Shown: piece after piece, positions 1 through 8,958 of the stretch
How the letters are laid out: the number at the start of each line of letters is the position of its first letter
Numbering within the stretch: position 1 is the first letter of the stretch
From: Bremerella sp. P1
Lineage (GTDB): Bacteria > Planctomycetota > Planctomycetia > Pirellulales > Pirellulaceae
Direction: 5' to 3'
Length of the DNA: 64,000 bases
Assembly (NCBI RefSeq): GCF_028748185.1
Contig: NZ_CP118164.1
Location: 4,117,814 to 4,181,813 of the forward strand
Made by a program: the position numbers and the translations under genes
Notes under the pieces: model-generated
Seen by the model: the letters and a program-made list of their open reading frames with translations, nothing else
Databases searched by the model: none
What the model was told of the DNA's origin: nothing

Positions 1-105
1 CCGCTGCCTCCGAATCCACACCCAGACACACCCTACGTAGTCGTTCTGCTCAAGATGCTGAGCGTGGCCGATGAAGTCTCCGATGGAGACGAGTTCGAGC
101 TCTAG
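1..105 (+). CDS. 3' end of an unidentified gene (partial)
   Basis: Reading frame 1 is open from the window edge to a TAG at 103-105 and encodes 34 residues ending in an acidic tail (GDEFEL). The start and most of the gene lie outside the window, so no family can be named. It converges on the histone-deacetylase-like gene, whose stop is only 6 bases away, which fits a true gene end. Nothing else supports it. Confidence 0.45.
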   Translation, partial: PLPPNPHPDTPYVVVLLKMLSVADEVSDGDEFEL

Positions 106-111
106 AAAACA

Positions 112-1065
112 CTAAGAAGCATTCTCCACCGATGCCTTGGCCAGTTCACGAAGATGCACTTCAATCGAGTCGGCCAGGCGTGGCGGGTTATATCCACCTT
201 CCAGCATGCTGACGATGCGTCCCTCGCACCATGTGTTGGCGATTTGCTGGACAATATTGGTCAGCGTGGCGAAGTCTTCGGTTTCGAGGCCCAAGTCACC
301 GACCGGATCGTCCTTGTGCGCATCGAAGCCGGCGCTGATCATCACCAGGTCTGGTTGAATACGCTCGGCAAACTCTTGCAATTGATACTCAAAGGTAGTG
401 AGCGTAGCCATGCGATCGGTTCCGTACGGGACCGGTAGGTTCCAGGTCGTACCTTTTCCCGGGCCTTCTCCCACGGCATCTCGATCACCAGAGCCTGGGT
501 AGAACGGATAGCGATGCATGGAAAAGAACGCCACGTTCTCGTCACGCCAAAAGATGTCTTGGGTTCCATTCCCGTGATGAACGTCCCAGTCGACGATCAA
601 GACCTTGGGGACGTCCAGCTCTTTGACCGCCAAGGCGGCCGCGATGGCGATGTTGTTCATCAGGCAGAAGCCCATCGCCTTGTCGGTTGTGGCGTGGTGC
701 CCCGGCGGTCGGATCATGCAAAACGCGTTGGAAGCATCCCCCTGAACCACCTTCCGCGTCGCATCAATTGCGGCACCGGCAGCGAGTAGCGCTACCTTGT
801 AAGAGTCGTGTGAAACGACCGTATCGGCATCAAGTTCTCCCCCTCCGTTTTCGGCCAGTTCGCGGGTTCGGGCGATCATATCGCGGTCGTGAACCATCAA
901 AACCTGTTCGAGCGTGGCTGCCTCAAACGTAGGAAGGGTCCATTTTTCCCAGATTTTTTTGTCGCGAAGCTGCGTCGTGCACGTCGTCAGGCGCAACGGA
1001 CATTCCGGATGTTTGCCCGTTTGGTGCTGAAGACAACGATCGTGGTAATAAAGCAGGCTGGTCAT
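112..1065 (-). CDS. Histone deacetylase family hydrolase (AcuC/HDAC-like)
   Basis: A 317-residue zinc-dependent deacetylase of the arginase/HDAC fold, probably acting on acetylated proteins, polyamines or other small acyl-amides; the substrate cannot be read from sequence. It has the classic motifs: RPPGHHA at about residues 119-125 (catalytic His pair), DWDVHHGNGT at 159-168 (Asp and His zinc ligands) and SAGFDAHKDDPVGD later (second Asp ligand). The C-terminal LEGGY motif is also present. I chose the ATG at 1065 (MTSLLYYHD) over an upstream in-frame ATG at 1113, because HDAC homology starts here. The gene is monocistronic and convergent with the partial gene at the left edge. Family confidence is high, substrate unknown. 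Confidence 0.93.
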   Translation of the reverse strand: MTSLLYYHDRCLQHQTGKHPECPLRLTTCTTQLRDKKIWEKWTLPTFEAATLEQVLMVHDRDMIARTRELAENGGGELDADTVVSHDSYKVALLAAGAAIDATRKVVQGDASNAFCMIRPPGHHATTDKAMGFCLMNNIAIAAALAVKELDVPKVLIVDWDVHHGNGTQDIFWRDENVAFFSMHRYPFYPGSGDRDAVGEGPGKGTTWNLPVPYGTDRMATLTTFEYQLQEFAERIQPDLVMISAGFDAHKDDPVGDLGLETEDFATLTNIVQQIANTWCEGRIVSMLEGGYNPPRLADSIEVHLRELAKASVENAS

Positions 1066-1277
1066 CGCCGAGGTTGGCTCTTTTGGGGGGATAGTGCGAA
1101 TTCGTTGACACAAAATCGGGCGAGCAACTATTCTTAACCTAACCGATGTCAGAGGGTATGATTAGATTACTCGTCGATTGGGGAAAAGTACTCCCTTAGA
1201 TCCCTCGCTCATCTCATCGAAGCTCTATCTCAGTTTGTCTGAGGTGGGAAGACTCTTACTCATAGGAACATCGTGGC

Positions 1278-3092
1278 ATGAAACGAGTTGCTGTCTCGAC
1301 CCTGGTACTCGCCATCATGGCCTGCTGTGCGCAGACCAGCTGGGCTCAGTACAACGAGATTCCGGTTACCGCCACCGACATCGATCCCGATTCGCGTGAT
1401 ACGCAAACTCGCATCCGTTTCGGTCAGGCTCAAGCTGCCGTTCGCGAATACCTCAGCGGTAAGACGATGGACGAGCAAGGCCGGGCACTCATTCGCAAAT
1501 TCTTCCGCGATGCCTACCTCAAGAGTTGGACTCGCAAAGAGAATTGGACGCAGGCTGGTGCGAAGCGCCAAGAGTTCTTGCGTGCCTATTACGGCCCACT
1601 CTACTCCGAGCCAACTTCTCGAGCCATGGTGAACGAGATCATGGTCGAGTTTATGCGCGAATACATCAAGCCGAATTATCATCCTGTGCTTCGATACAAC
1701 GCAATTTTGCTGCTGGGCGACCTCCGCGCACGGGAAATGGATAACATTAACCAGACACCTGAGGTTCCTTACGCTCCGGCGACCGCTATTCTGCTTTCCG
1801 CGTTGGAAGATCCGAATCAAAGCGACGCCGTGAAGGTGGGTGCCTGGATTGGTTTGATGGAGCAGTGCCAGCTTTATGGGGTGAACCTCGGAGCAATGGC
1901 CGGTGCTGAGAAGACCAAGGTGATGGACCTGGTCGTCAAAACATTGACCGAGAAGGCACCGCCGGAAGGTCGCGGAGCCGATGCCCATACCTGGATGCGA
2001 AAACGCGCGATCGACATCGCACGAAGTATTGGTAACGCTGGCCGTGATGGTGCTTTGGCCAACGCCCTCAACATTATCATTCTCGATGAGAGCTTGCCGA
2101 TTGAAATGCGATGCAATGCGATCGCAGCCAAGGGCTATCTCACTTTCGACGCTCAAACGGCTGCTAAACTGGACGTCGCCAAAGATTCGGCTCAAATTGG
2201 CAAGGTTGCATTGGAAGCCGTTGCGGCAGACGTCGAGTGGTACGACAACGCGATGACGGAGTATTACAAAGCATTGATGGGCCCAGGTGGTTCCGGAATG
2301 ATGGGAAGTGAATTCGGTCCCGGTGCTCCGATGATGCAGCCGATGGGTCGCCCTACGTCGCGACCTCCATCGGGTCGTTCGACGCGTCCTTCCCGTACGT
2401 CGCGCGGTCGCGGTGGCCCAGGTGGTCCTGGCGAGTTTGGTGAATTCGGTGAATTCGGCGACGAGATGGCCGAGCCAGAGATCATTCGCGATCCCCTGGT
2501 CGTTCGTATGGAAACCTTGTTCCGTCGTCGCGTGAAGACGCATCTCGACGATTGCAAGCAAGGTTTGATTGGCTCCACAACGCAAGTCCCTGGCGATGGT
2601 AGCTCGATCCGCGAAGGTCTCATTCGGTATGCCAAGAACGCGGAAGATCGACAGCTGATCGTCAACCTGTCCAAGTCGATGCTCTCGATGTTGGCAACCG
2701 TCGATGACGACGAGCTGTGGGAAGACGATTTGCTGAAGAACTCGAAGACACGTCTCGAGTCGCTGACCGTGTCGGCCCAGAAACTGGCTGCCAAGGCCGC
2801 CGTCGACATCGCAGCACCTGATGCGGAAGGTGCCGCCCCGGCTGACGTACCTGGCGGTGCAGCACCGGCCGACGTTCCTGGTGGTGCCGCTCCCGCAGAT
2901 ATTCCAGGTGGCGCACCGGCTGACATTCCAGGAGCAGCTCCTGCTGATATTCCTGGTGCTGGTGCACCTGCAGACGTACCGGGTGCAGCACCGGCCGATG
3001 TTCCCGGTGCCGCTCCAGCAGACGTTCCTGGGGCTGCGGCTGCTCCGATGGCCGATGGTCCTGGTGCTCCACCAGCCGATGTGCCCAACTAA
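1278..3092 (+). CDS. Secreted protein with helical body and C-terminal PAD(V/I)PG repeats
   Basis: A 604-residue exported protein of unknown function. The first 23 residues form a Sec signal peptide ending near TSWAQ. The following roughly 310 residues are alpha-helical and look HEAT-like. A Gly/Pro/Arg/Ser-rich linker (about residues 340-400) contains GRSTRPSRTSRGRGG and a triple GEFGEF-type repeat. A second helical block follows, and the last 85 residues are a low-complexity Ala-Pro-Asp repeat. It sits 60 bases upstream of another exported HEAT-type gene, suggesting co-expression. The long opposite-strand frame across the same DNA is a shadow caused by codon bias. I infer a cell-envelope structural or scaffolding role only from export and repeats. 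Confidence 0.85.
   Translation: MKRVAVSTLVLAIMACCAQTSWAQYNEIPVTATDIDPDSRDTQTRIRFGQAQAAVREYLSGKTMDEQGRALIRKFFRDAYLKSWTRKENWTQAGAKRQEFLRAYYGPLYSEPTSRAMVNEIMVEFMREYIKPNYHPVLRYNAILLLGDLRAREMDNINQTPEVPYAPATAILLSALEDPNQSDAVKVGAWIGLMEQCQLYGVNLGAMAGAEKTKVMDLVVKTLTEKAPPEGRGADAHTWMRKRAIDIARSIGNAGRDGALANALNIIILDESLPIEMRCNAIAAKGYLTFDAQTAAKLDVAKDSAQIGKVALEAVAADVEWYDNAMTEYYKALMGPGGSGMMGSEFGPGAPMMQPMGRPTSRPPSGRSTRPSRTSRGRGGPGGPGEFGEFGEFGDEMAEPEIIRDPLVVRMETLFRRRVKTHLDDCKQGLIGSTTQVPGDGSSIREGLIRYAKNAEDRQLIVNLSKSMLSMLATVDDDELWEDDLLKNSKTRLESLTVSAQKLAAKAAVDIAAPDAEGAAPADVPGGAAPADVPGGAAPADIPGGAPADIPGAAPADIPGAGAPADVPGAAPADVPGAAPADVPGAAAAPMADGPGAPPADVPN
2830..3089 (+). repeat. Tandem 24-27 bp coding repeat (PAD[V/I]PG)
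   Basis: Eight copies of PADVPG or PADIPG separated by one to three Gly/Ala residues, plus a final PADVPN at the stop codon. Codons vary between copies (gct/gcc/gca for Ala, gtt/gta for Val), so the peptide rather than the DNA seems conserved. It is likely an extended, flexible, Pro-rich tail. Copy-number change by slippage is plausible. Confidence 0.9.
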
Positions 3093-3127
3093 CGGGGCGT
3101 GACGGCTGGAATGCTCTTGTCGTAGCT

Positions 3128-3152
3128 GCCGCTGCCAGCTAAAAGCAGCGGC
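3128..3152 (+). promoter_or_regulatory. Hairpin abutting the start codon of the next gene
   Basis: GCCGCTGC (3128-3135) and GCAGCGGC (3145-3152) are perfect 8-base inverted arms with a 9-base loop, and the ATG at 3153 follows with no gap. No T-run follows, so it does not look like a simple terminator. It occupies the position where a ribosome binding site should be, so it could control translation of the lipoprotein gene. Confidence 0.45.
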
Positions 3153-5456
3153 ATGTTCGTTCATTACCTTCGCAACCATTCGATTCATGCTGCGCTGCTA
3201 GCAGCGATCGTTACCATGGCCCTCGCCACGGGACCCGGCTGTCGTAGTGTTGTCGATGGTTCCCGCGATCTGACCGAGTTGGCTTCGACTCCACCGAAAG
3301 AGAAGCCTGAGAAGCCCCCCCGTTCTTCTGCGAAACTGCCAGCCGAAACCGATCCCGCCGTGGAAGCGGCTGAAGTGGTGCTTGCCGCGAGTGTCGTGCA
3401 AACCTCGGAAACGGCCCTCCGACCTCAGCATGTTCAGTCACGCGGTTGGTATCTCGATCATGGCGTGCCTGTCTACCAGGCCGTCGCTCAACGAAGCACT
3501 CGCTGGCGTCACTCCGCGCTCGAGTCGCTGTTAGATCAGCCAGAATCGCCGCAAGCGACCTTGGAAAACGGAACGAAGTCGAACAATCCCGAGATCGCCG
3601 CAACCGCGCTGATCGGTTTGGTGCGAGGTGGGTACGCCGTCGAATCCCGACGGTTGGCTGAATTGATCGAGGATCCCGAGGTCGCTTTCACCACCAAAGC
3701 AGCGCTCTTGGAAGCTCTCGCGATGACGTCGCCCAAGCAGGCCAAGCCGATCGTGGAGAAGCTCTTCCAAGAGAAGGAAGCAATCATCGGTGTTGCCGAA
3801 GCCACGGACGAAGTCGTAGCGTTAGCCCTGGAGCAACAGTTCTGGATCTCCCTGGCGATGGTTCTCCCGGTAGACCAGCAGGCATCCGTACTGATCGACA
3901 ACTTCTCGCAAGTCGCGCCTCCACTGCAAGGGACGCTGCTCGACCTACTCATGTTTCATCGCTCGACCGAGCCAGACGCAATCACCGAACACTTCGATCA
4001 GTTATCGCCTCAGGCCATCCGTCGCCTTGGGCTGTGGGAGCCTTACCTGCGTAGCGTGGCTTCCTTGGAAACGCTCATCGCCCAGACACGATCCCCGGAG
4101 TTCGCTTCGCGGGCCAACGCCACCATTGGGCTCGGACGTGACGGCTCGGCCGCGGCTCAGGCCATGCTGAAAGAGATCACCGACAAAGATCCTACCTTGG
4201 TTCAAGTTGCCGCGGTGTTTGCCTGGAGCCTGATTCCTGGCCATGAAGAGTGGTCACGATTGTCGGAAGCTTCGTCATGGCGGGTACGCCTGGCGGTTGC
4301 CGAGTTAGTGCCGCTGCAGTCGAAGTATCAAGCCGTCTTTGCTCGCCTGAAGGAAGACAATAGTCGCCAGGTACGCGAGGCGATGATTCAACGTTCGCCG
4401 GAATTGGTGGCCCAGCAGAAGCGGTCGCCGGAAGTATTGCCGCGAGCAGCGAAGCCCAAAGAGATCCCGACGCTTTCAGCGGAAGAGGTTGTGGCCATTC
4501 TCGATCTGATCGAAAAGGCCGAACATGCCTCCGGTGAAACCGAAAGAACCGATGCCCGACGGGCCTTGCTGCTTAAGCCGGAAGCGGTCCTTGCCGCGGT
4601 CGATCAGGCCGCCGAGCCCTTGGTCTCGTACAACAATCCTTACTTGTTCGACGTGCTACTGCCCCAGTGCGATCCCGCCTACCGCCATCTTCAAGAGGCG
4701 ACGTCCGGCGATCCCAAGCTCACGCTTTCCGCACTGCGAAAGTTGGAACAGCAGTCTCGTCAGGCAGACTTGCCGGAACTCGTCGTGTGGCGACTACAAT
4801 CGCACGTCGAGCAGTTCACGCCGATGACATGGCCGGTGCTGATGGAAGTGATTCGCAGTGACCAACGCGAAGCGGCTCAGCAAATCGTCCGACGTGCTTT
4901 AGCACATGACAACCCCCAGGTACGCATTGCTGCCTATCGATACATCGCCGACTTTCCGTTGGAAGACGTTTCTTCGCAGGTCCAAGACGGTCTTCGGCAC
5001 GAGATGCCCAATGTCCGCGTCGCTGCGATCGAAGCACTTGCCAGCGTGAATGGACCAGCCAGCATCGATGACTTTGTGGGTCGATTGACCGATAGTGATA
5101 TCGATGTGCAAATGGCCGCGTGCCGAGCGCTCGATGCTCAAGGCGATCCCCGCGGACTCGATCACTTGAGCCGCATGACTTATTCGTCTTCGAAGTCCAT
5201 TCGTCTGAAAGCGGTACAAGCGATTGCCTCCAGAAAACAGGCAGGCGATATCCCACTTCTTATTCGCGTGATGGATGATGAAACGGCGATCCGCTCGGCC
5301 GCACTTGACGGACTGTCCAGTATTGTCCCGAAAGATCAATGGCCCGGGGCGATTTCTGACGCAATTTCTTTAGAAGCGAAGTGCGCTGCCTGGAAAAACT
5401 GGTTCGACCGGCAAGCAGGTCAAAGCCAGCGCGAAATCTTGTCGCCCTCAGGCTAA
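3153..5456 (+). CDS. HEAT-repeat lipoprotein
   Basis: A 767-residue protein with a signal sequence followed by a lipobox-like TGPGC near residue 30, so it is probably lipid-anchored in the envelope. The rest is rich in HEAT/PBS-lyase type helical repeats, clearest at the C-terminus, where motifs such as VRIAAYRYIADFP, VRVAAIEALASV and IRSAALDGLSSI recur about every 30 residues. Such repeats normally provide protein-binding surfaces. It follows the PADVPG-repeat protein by 60 bases on the same strand. No enzymatic motif is visible. A specific function cannot be assigned; scaffold or assembly factor is an inference. Confidence 0.85.
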   Translation: MFVHYLRNHSIHAALLAAIVTMALATGPGCRSVVDGSRDLTELASTPPKEKPEKPPRSSAKLPAETDPAVEAAEVVLAASVVQTSETALRPQHVQSRGWYLDHGVPVYQAVAQRSTRWRHSALESLLDQPESPQATLENGTKSNNPEIAATALIGLVRGGYAVESRRLAELIEDPEVAFTTKAALLEALAMTSPKQAKPIVEKLFQEKEAIIGVAEATDEVVALALEQQFWISLAMVLPVDQQASVLIDNFSQVAPPLQGTLLDLLMFHRSTEPDAITEHFDQLSPQAIRRLGLWEPYLRSVASLETLIAQTRSPEFASRANATIGLGRDGSAAAQAMLKEITDKDPTLVQVAAVFAWSLIPGHEEWSRLSEASSWRVRLAVAELVPLQSKYQAVFARLKEDNSRQVREAMIQRSPELVAQQKRSPEVLPRAAKPKEIPTLSAEEVVAILDLIEKAEHASGETERTDARRALLLKPEAVLAAVDQAAEPLVSYNNPYLFDVLLPQCDPAYRHLQEATSGDPKLTLSALRKLEQQSRQADLPELVVWRLQSHVEQFTPMTWPVLMEVIRSDQREAAQQIVRRALAHDNPQVRIAAYRYIADFPLEDVSSQVQDGLRHEMPNVRVAAIEALASVNGPASIDDFVGRLTDSDIDVQMAACRALDAQGDPRGLDHLSRMTYSSSKSIRLKAVQAIASRKQAGDIPLLIRVMDDETAIRSAALDGLSSIVPKDQWPGAISDAISLEAKCAAWKNWFDRQAGQSQREILSPSG

Positions 5457-5590
5457 CCCTCTCAACCCTGAGGCGGCTTGCGCGTTATAATTCCAGCGTC
5501 TGGGAGCACCCCACATGTTGCGCTCCCCAAGATTAGTTACGTGGTCAAGCGAGCCGTTCTTGTTTGGCCCGGGACGAAACGGAACCAGAC

Positions 5591-7747
5591 ATGGCCCCTA
5601 ACTGCAGCATCAAGCTTAGCTTCCCCGAACAGGACATTGCCTGCCTGACGTTCGACCTGCCTGACAAGGGGGCGAACATTCTGAGTCGTCCTGTCATGGA
5701 AGAACTCAACGGGCATCTCGACACGCTCGCCGACCGCGACGACATCGTCGGTCTCATTATCGATTCGGCGAAGCCCAGCATCTTCATCGCCGGTGCCGAT
5801 ATCAACGAATTCGCGGCGTCGATGGAAGTCGACGAAACACGAACCTATGAGATGTCCCGCTGGGGACAGGATCTGTTCGGTCGACTGCATGCCTACAAGT
5901 GGGTGACTATCGCGGCGATCAATGGAACCTGCGTCGGCGGTGGAACGGAACTCGCGTTGGGTTGTGATCGCCGGATTGTCTCGACTCACGAGAAAACCGA
6001 AATCGGCCTGCCTGAGGTGAAGCTTGGCATCTATCCCGGATGGGGTGGTACGGTTCGCTTGTCGCGTCTGATTGGCTTGGGCAATGCCGTCAAAATGATT
6101 ACCTCCGGCGAAAGTGTCTCGCCAGCGAAGGCCTTGGAACTGGGACTGGCCGACGACATGGTACCGGCCGATCAGATGGTTGCCGCCGCGATTCGGATGA
6201 TTCGCGAAGAGCAGGAAACCGGTCAGTATCTGAAAGACCGCGCTGAACGCGTCAAGCCGATCTCGATCAACGAAACCGAGCTTGGGTTTCTCGGTGCGAC
6301 CGCTTCGGCCTACATTCAGCAGCAGACCAAGGGGCAATATCCGGCCCCACTCGCGGCTTTGGAAACACTGCTTGGCGGAGCCATGGTCGATGCCCCATCG
6401 GCCCTGGAAGCCGAAGCCCAAGGCATGGCCAAGCTGTTCGGAACACCAGTGAATGCGGCATTGATCAATGTCTTCCTGCTGACCGATCGCAACAAGAAGG
6501 ATAGCGGCGTCCAGGGGGATGGCCCCAAGCCACGCAAGCTTCAATCGGCCAGTGTCATCGGGGCCGGCATCATGGGAAGTGGCATCGCGGCGGCGAATCT
6601 CAAACGAGGCCTGGCCGTCACGCTGAATGACGCCAACCCTGAAGCACTCGAGCGTGGTGCCAGCCTGGTGTTGGATGAAGTATCGTTCGATAAGGAAACT
6701 CGCAGCAAGAGCGTCGAGAGAGCGATTCGCTACTCCGGCAAGTTGCACAGCACGACCAGCGGCGACCAGCTGATCGATTCCGACATCATCATCGAAGCGG
6801 TCGTTGAGAACCTGGAACTCAAACGCAAGATCTTCGCCGGCCTGGAAGAAAAGCTACCTGCCGAGACGATCCTGGCGAGCAATACCTCGACGCTGCCGAT
6901 CACCAAGCTGGCCGAGAACCTGAAGCATCCCGAACGCTTTGTGGGGATTCATTTCTTCAATCCGGTCCGCAAGATGAAGCTTGTCGAAGTGATCCGTGGC
7001 GAGAAGACCTCCGACGAAACGGCTGCGACGGCCGTTGCCTACGCCAAGGGGCTGGGGAAGTTCCCGATTGTCGTCAACGACGGACCTGGCTTCCTGGTCA
7101 ACCGGTTGCTCTTCCCGTACATGAACGAAGCGACGCAGTTGCTGCAAGATGGCGTCGACATGAAACGGATCGACAAGGTTGCGGTGAAGTTCGGCATGCC
7201 GATGGGGCCGATCGCACTGTACGACATGGTGGGGATCGATACGTCTTTCTACGCCGGGCGAACCATGTATGATGCGTTCCCCGAGCGGACGCTCGTTTCA
7301 CCCATTCTGCCGGCACTGATCAAGAATGAGCGGCTCGGTACGAAGAAGGGGTACGGGTTCTATAACCACGAAAAGAAGAAGGGCCGTCCTGAGCCAGATC
7401 CGATGGCCTTGGAATTGATTGCCCGGTATGTCGACGCACCTGAGCGAGAGATCACCGACGAGGAGATCCAGCATCGCTTGATTCTGCCGATGCTGCTCGA
7501 AGCGACCCGGGCCTTGGATGAAGGCATCGTCCGCGACCCGCGTGATGTCGATCTCGGATTGATCTTCGGCATTGGTTTTCCACCGTTCAAGGGAGGCCTG
7601 CTGTTCTGGGCCGATACCGTCGGGGCCAAGACATTGGTCGAGTGGCTCGAGCCGCTTCAGGAACTGGGCAATCGTTTCGCGCCCACCGATATGCTTCTGG
7701 AGATGGCCAAGCAGGACAGCAAGTTTTATGACCGGACCTCGGACTAA
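5591..7747 (+). CDS. fadJ: Fatty acid oxidation multifunctional protein (enoyl-CoA hydratase / 3-hydroxyacyl-CoA dehydrogenase)
   Basis: A 718-residue FadB/FadJ-type enzyme catalysing hydration of 2-enoyl-CoA and NAD-dependent oxidation of 3-hydroxyacyl-CoA. The N-terminal crotonase domain has the oxyanion-hole segment FIAGADINEF, then CVGGGTELALGCD and LPEVKLGIYPGWGG, which supply the two catalytic glutamates. The C-terminal part has a Rossmann motif VIGAGIMGSGIA and the dehydrogenase active-site GIHFFNPVRKM. Length matches the family (about 715-730). The ATG at 5591 is preferred to an upstream TTG at 5564. It heads a run with thiolase, acyl-CoA ligase and acyl-CoA dehydrogenase. FadJ versus FadB cannot be separated by eye. 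Confidence 0.95.
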   Translation: MAPNCSIKLSFPEQDIACLTFDLPDKGANILSRPVMEELNGHLDTLADRDDIVGLIIDSAKPSIFIAGADINEFAASMEVDETRTYEMSRWGQDLFGRLHAYKWVTIAAINGTCVGGGTELALGCDRRIVSTHEKTEIGLPEVKLGIYPGWGGTVRLSRLIGLGNAVKMITSGESVSPAKALELGLADDMVPADQMVAAAIRMIREEQETGQYLKDRAERVKPISINETELGFLGATASAYIQQQTKGQYPAPLAALETLLGGAMVDAPSALEAEAQGMAKLFGTPVNAALINVFLLTDRNKKDSGVQGDGPKPRKLQSASVIGAGIMGSGIAAANLKRGLAVTLNDANPEALERGASLVLDEVSFDKETRSKSVERAIRYSGKLHSTTSGDQLIDSDIIIEAVVENLELKRKIFAGLEEKLPAETILASNTSTLPITKLAENLKHPERFVGIHFFNPVRKMKLVEVIRGEKTSDETAATAVAYAKGLGKFPIVVNDGPGFLVNRLLFPYMNEATQLLQDGVDMKRIDKVAVKFGMPMGPIALYDMVGIDTSFYAGRTMYDAFPERTLVSPILPALIKNERLGTKKGYGFYNHEKKKGRPEPDPMALELIARYVDAPEREITDEEIQHRLILPMLLEATRALDEGIVRDPRDVDLGLIFGIGFPPFKGGLLFWADTVGAKTLVEWLEPLQELGNRFAPTDMLLEMAKQDSKFYDRTSD

Positions 7748-7777
7748 ACGCACGAGGAAGTGAGAGAAAGCATCATC

Positions 7778-8938
7778 ATGAATCAGGCGGTAATCATTGA
7801 CTGTTTGCGAACTCCGATCGGTCGAGCTCACCCCGAGCGTGGCTACTATCGGGACGTCCGCAGCGACGACCTGGCCGTGCACTGCGTCCAGGCCCTGGTC
7901 GAGCGAACCGGGATCGATCCCCACGAGATCGAAGATGTCCTGTTTGGCTGCACCCAGCAAACGCTGGAACAAGGCCTGAACGTCGCTCGAATCATTGGGC
8001 TGACCTCCGTCTTGCCGGTGACGGCGGCTGGGGCGACCATCAACCGGCTTTGTGGCAGTAGCCTGCAAGCACTCAATCAAGCCGCGCACAGCATCATCGC
8101 AGGCGGCGAAGACGTGCAGATCGTGGGTGGCCTGGAACACATGACGCACGTTCCGATGGATCATGCGATCGACGTAAATCCCAAGCTTTACCATCACACG
8201 TCCGAAGCGGCTTTGCACATGGGCATTACCGCGGAGTTTCTCGCTCAGACGCAGGGGATCTCACGCAAGGATCAGGACGAGTTTGCCTTGGCCAGCCATC
8301 AAAAAGCGATCGCTGCGACCGAAGCTGGCAAGTTCAGCCAAGAGATCATCCCCACGCACGGCCGTACTGAAGATGGTAAACGCCAACTGCTCACCAGCGA
8401 TCAGTGCATTCGCGACGACACCAGCATGGAAGCCCTGTCGGCCCTGCGTCCCGCTTTCATGCCGGATGGAGGTACGGTCACCGCTGGGAACGCTTCGCCG
8501 ATCAACGATGGCGCGTGTGCGATGCTCATGATGTCGGACGCGGCTGCCAAGCGGTTAGGGCTGAAGCCAATGGCCAAGGTGGTTGCCACTGCTGTCGCTG
8601 GCGTTGAGCCGTCGGTGATGGGAACCGGCCCCATTCCTGCCACACACAAAGTCCTGAAGCGGGCCGGAATGACGCTCGATCAGATCGACCTCATCGAACT
8701 GAATGAAGCGTTCGCGGCTCAATCGTTGGCATGCCTTCGCGGGCTCGAGTTGGACGCTGAGAAGGTTAACGTCAACGGCGGGGCGATCGCGATCGGGCAT
8801 CCACTGGGATGCTCGGGAGCACGCATCAGTACAACGCTGCTGCACGCGATGCACGATCGTGGTGCTCGCTTCGGCCTGGCGACGATGTGTATCGGTGTCG
8901 GCCAGGGAATCGCGACCATCTTCGAGCGGATCGACTAA
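7778..8938 (+). CDS. Acetyl-CoA C-acyltransferase (thiolase)
   Basis: A 386-residue thiolase that cleaves 3-ketoacyl-CoA with CoA to release acetyl-CoA, the last step of the beta-oxidation spiral. Visible motifs are the nucleophile loop INRLCGSSLQA (active Cys), NEAFAAQSL, GGAIAIGHPLGCSGAR (catalytic His) and the C-terminal CIGVGQG (second Cys). The ATG at 7778 has a purine-rich GAGAAAG upstream; an in-frame GTG at 7760 lies too close to the fadJ stop. The gene lies 30 bases after fadJ and is surely co-transcribed, giving the classical alpha/beta trifunctional partner pair. Confidence 0.95.
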   Translation: MNQAVIIDCLRTPIGRAHPERGYYRDVRSDDLAVHCVQALVERTGIDPHEIEDVLFGCTQQTLEQGLNVARIIGLTSVLPVTAAGATINRLCGSSLQALNQAAHSIIAGGEDVQIVGGLEHMTHVPMDHAIDVNPKLYHHTSEAALHMGITAEFLAQTQGISRKDQDEFALASHQKAIAATEAGKFSQEIIPTHGRTEDGKRQLLTSDQCIRDDTSMEALSALRPAFMPDGGTVTAGNASPINDGACAMLMMSDAAAKRLGLKPMAKVVATAVAGVEPSVMGTGPIPATHKVLKRAGMTLDQIDLIELNEAFAAQSLACLRGLELDAEKVNVNGGAIAIGHPLGCSGARISTTLLHAMHDRGARFGLATMCIGVGQGIATIFERID

Positions 8939-8958
8939 CGCCGGCACGGAGATCTCGG

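Noticed and set aside
1260-3188. 642-residue minus-strand open frame
   Set aside because: It lies opposite a signal-peptide protein with clear repeat coding; its own sequence is Arg/Cys/His-rich low-complexity typical of antisense shadow frames.
5537-6748. 403-residue minus-strand open frame opposite fadJ
   Set aside because: The + strand encodes unmistakable crotonase and dehydrogenase motifs; the antisense frame shows no motif.
7298-8218. 306-residue minus-strand open frame
   Set aside because: Covers the end of fadJ and the start of the thiolase; a shadow of codon bias with no family features.
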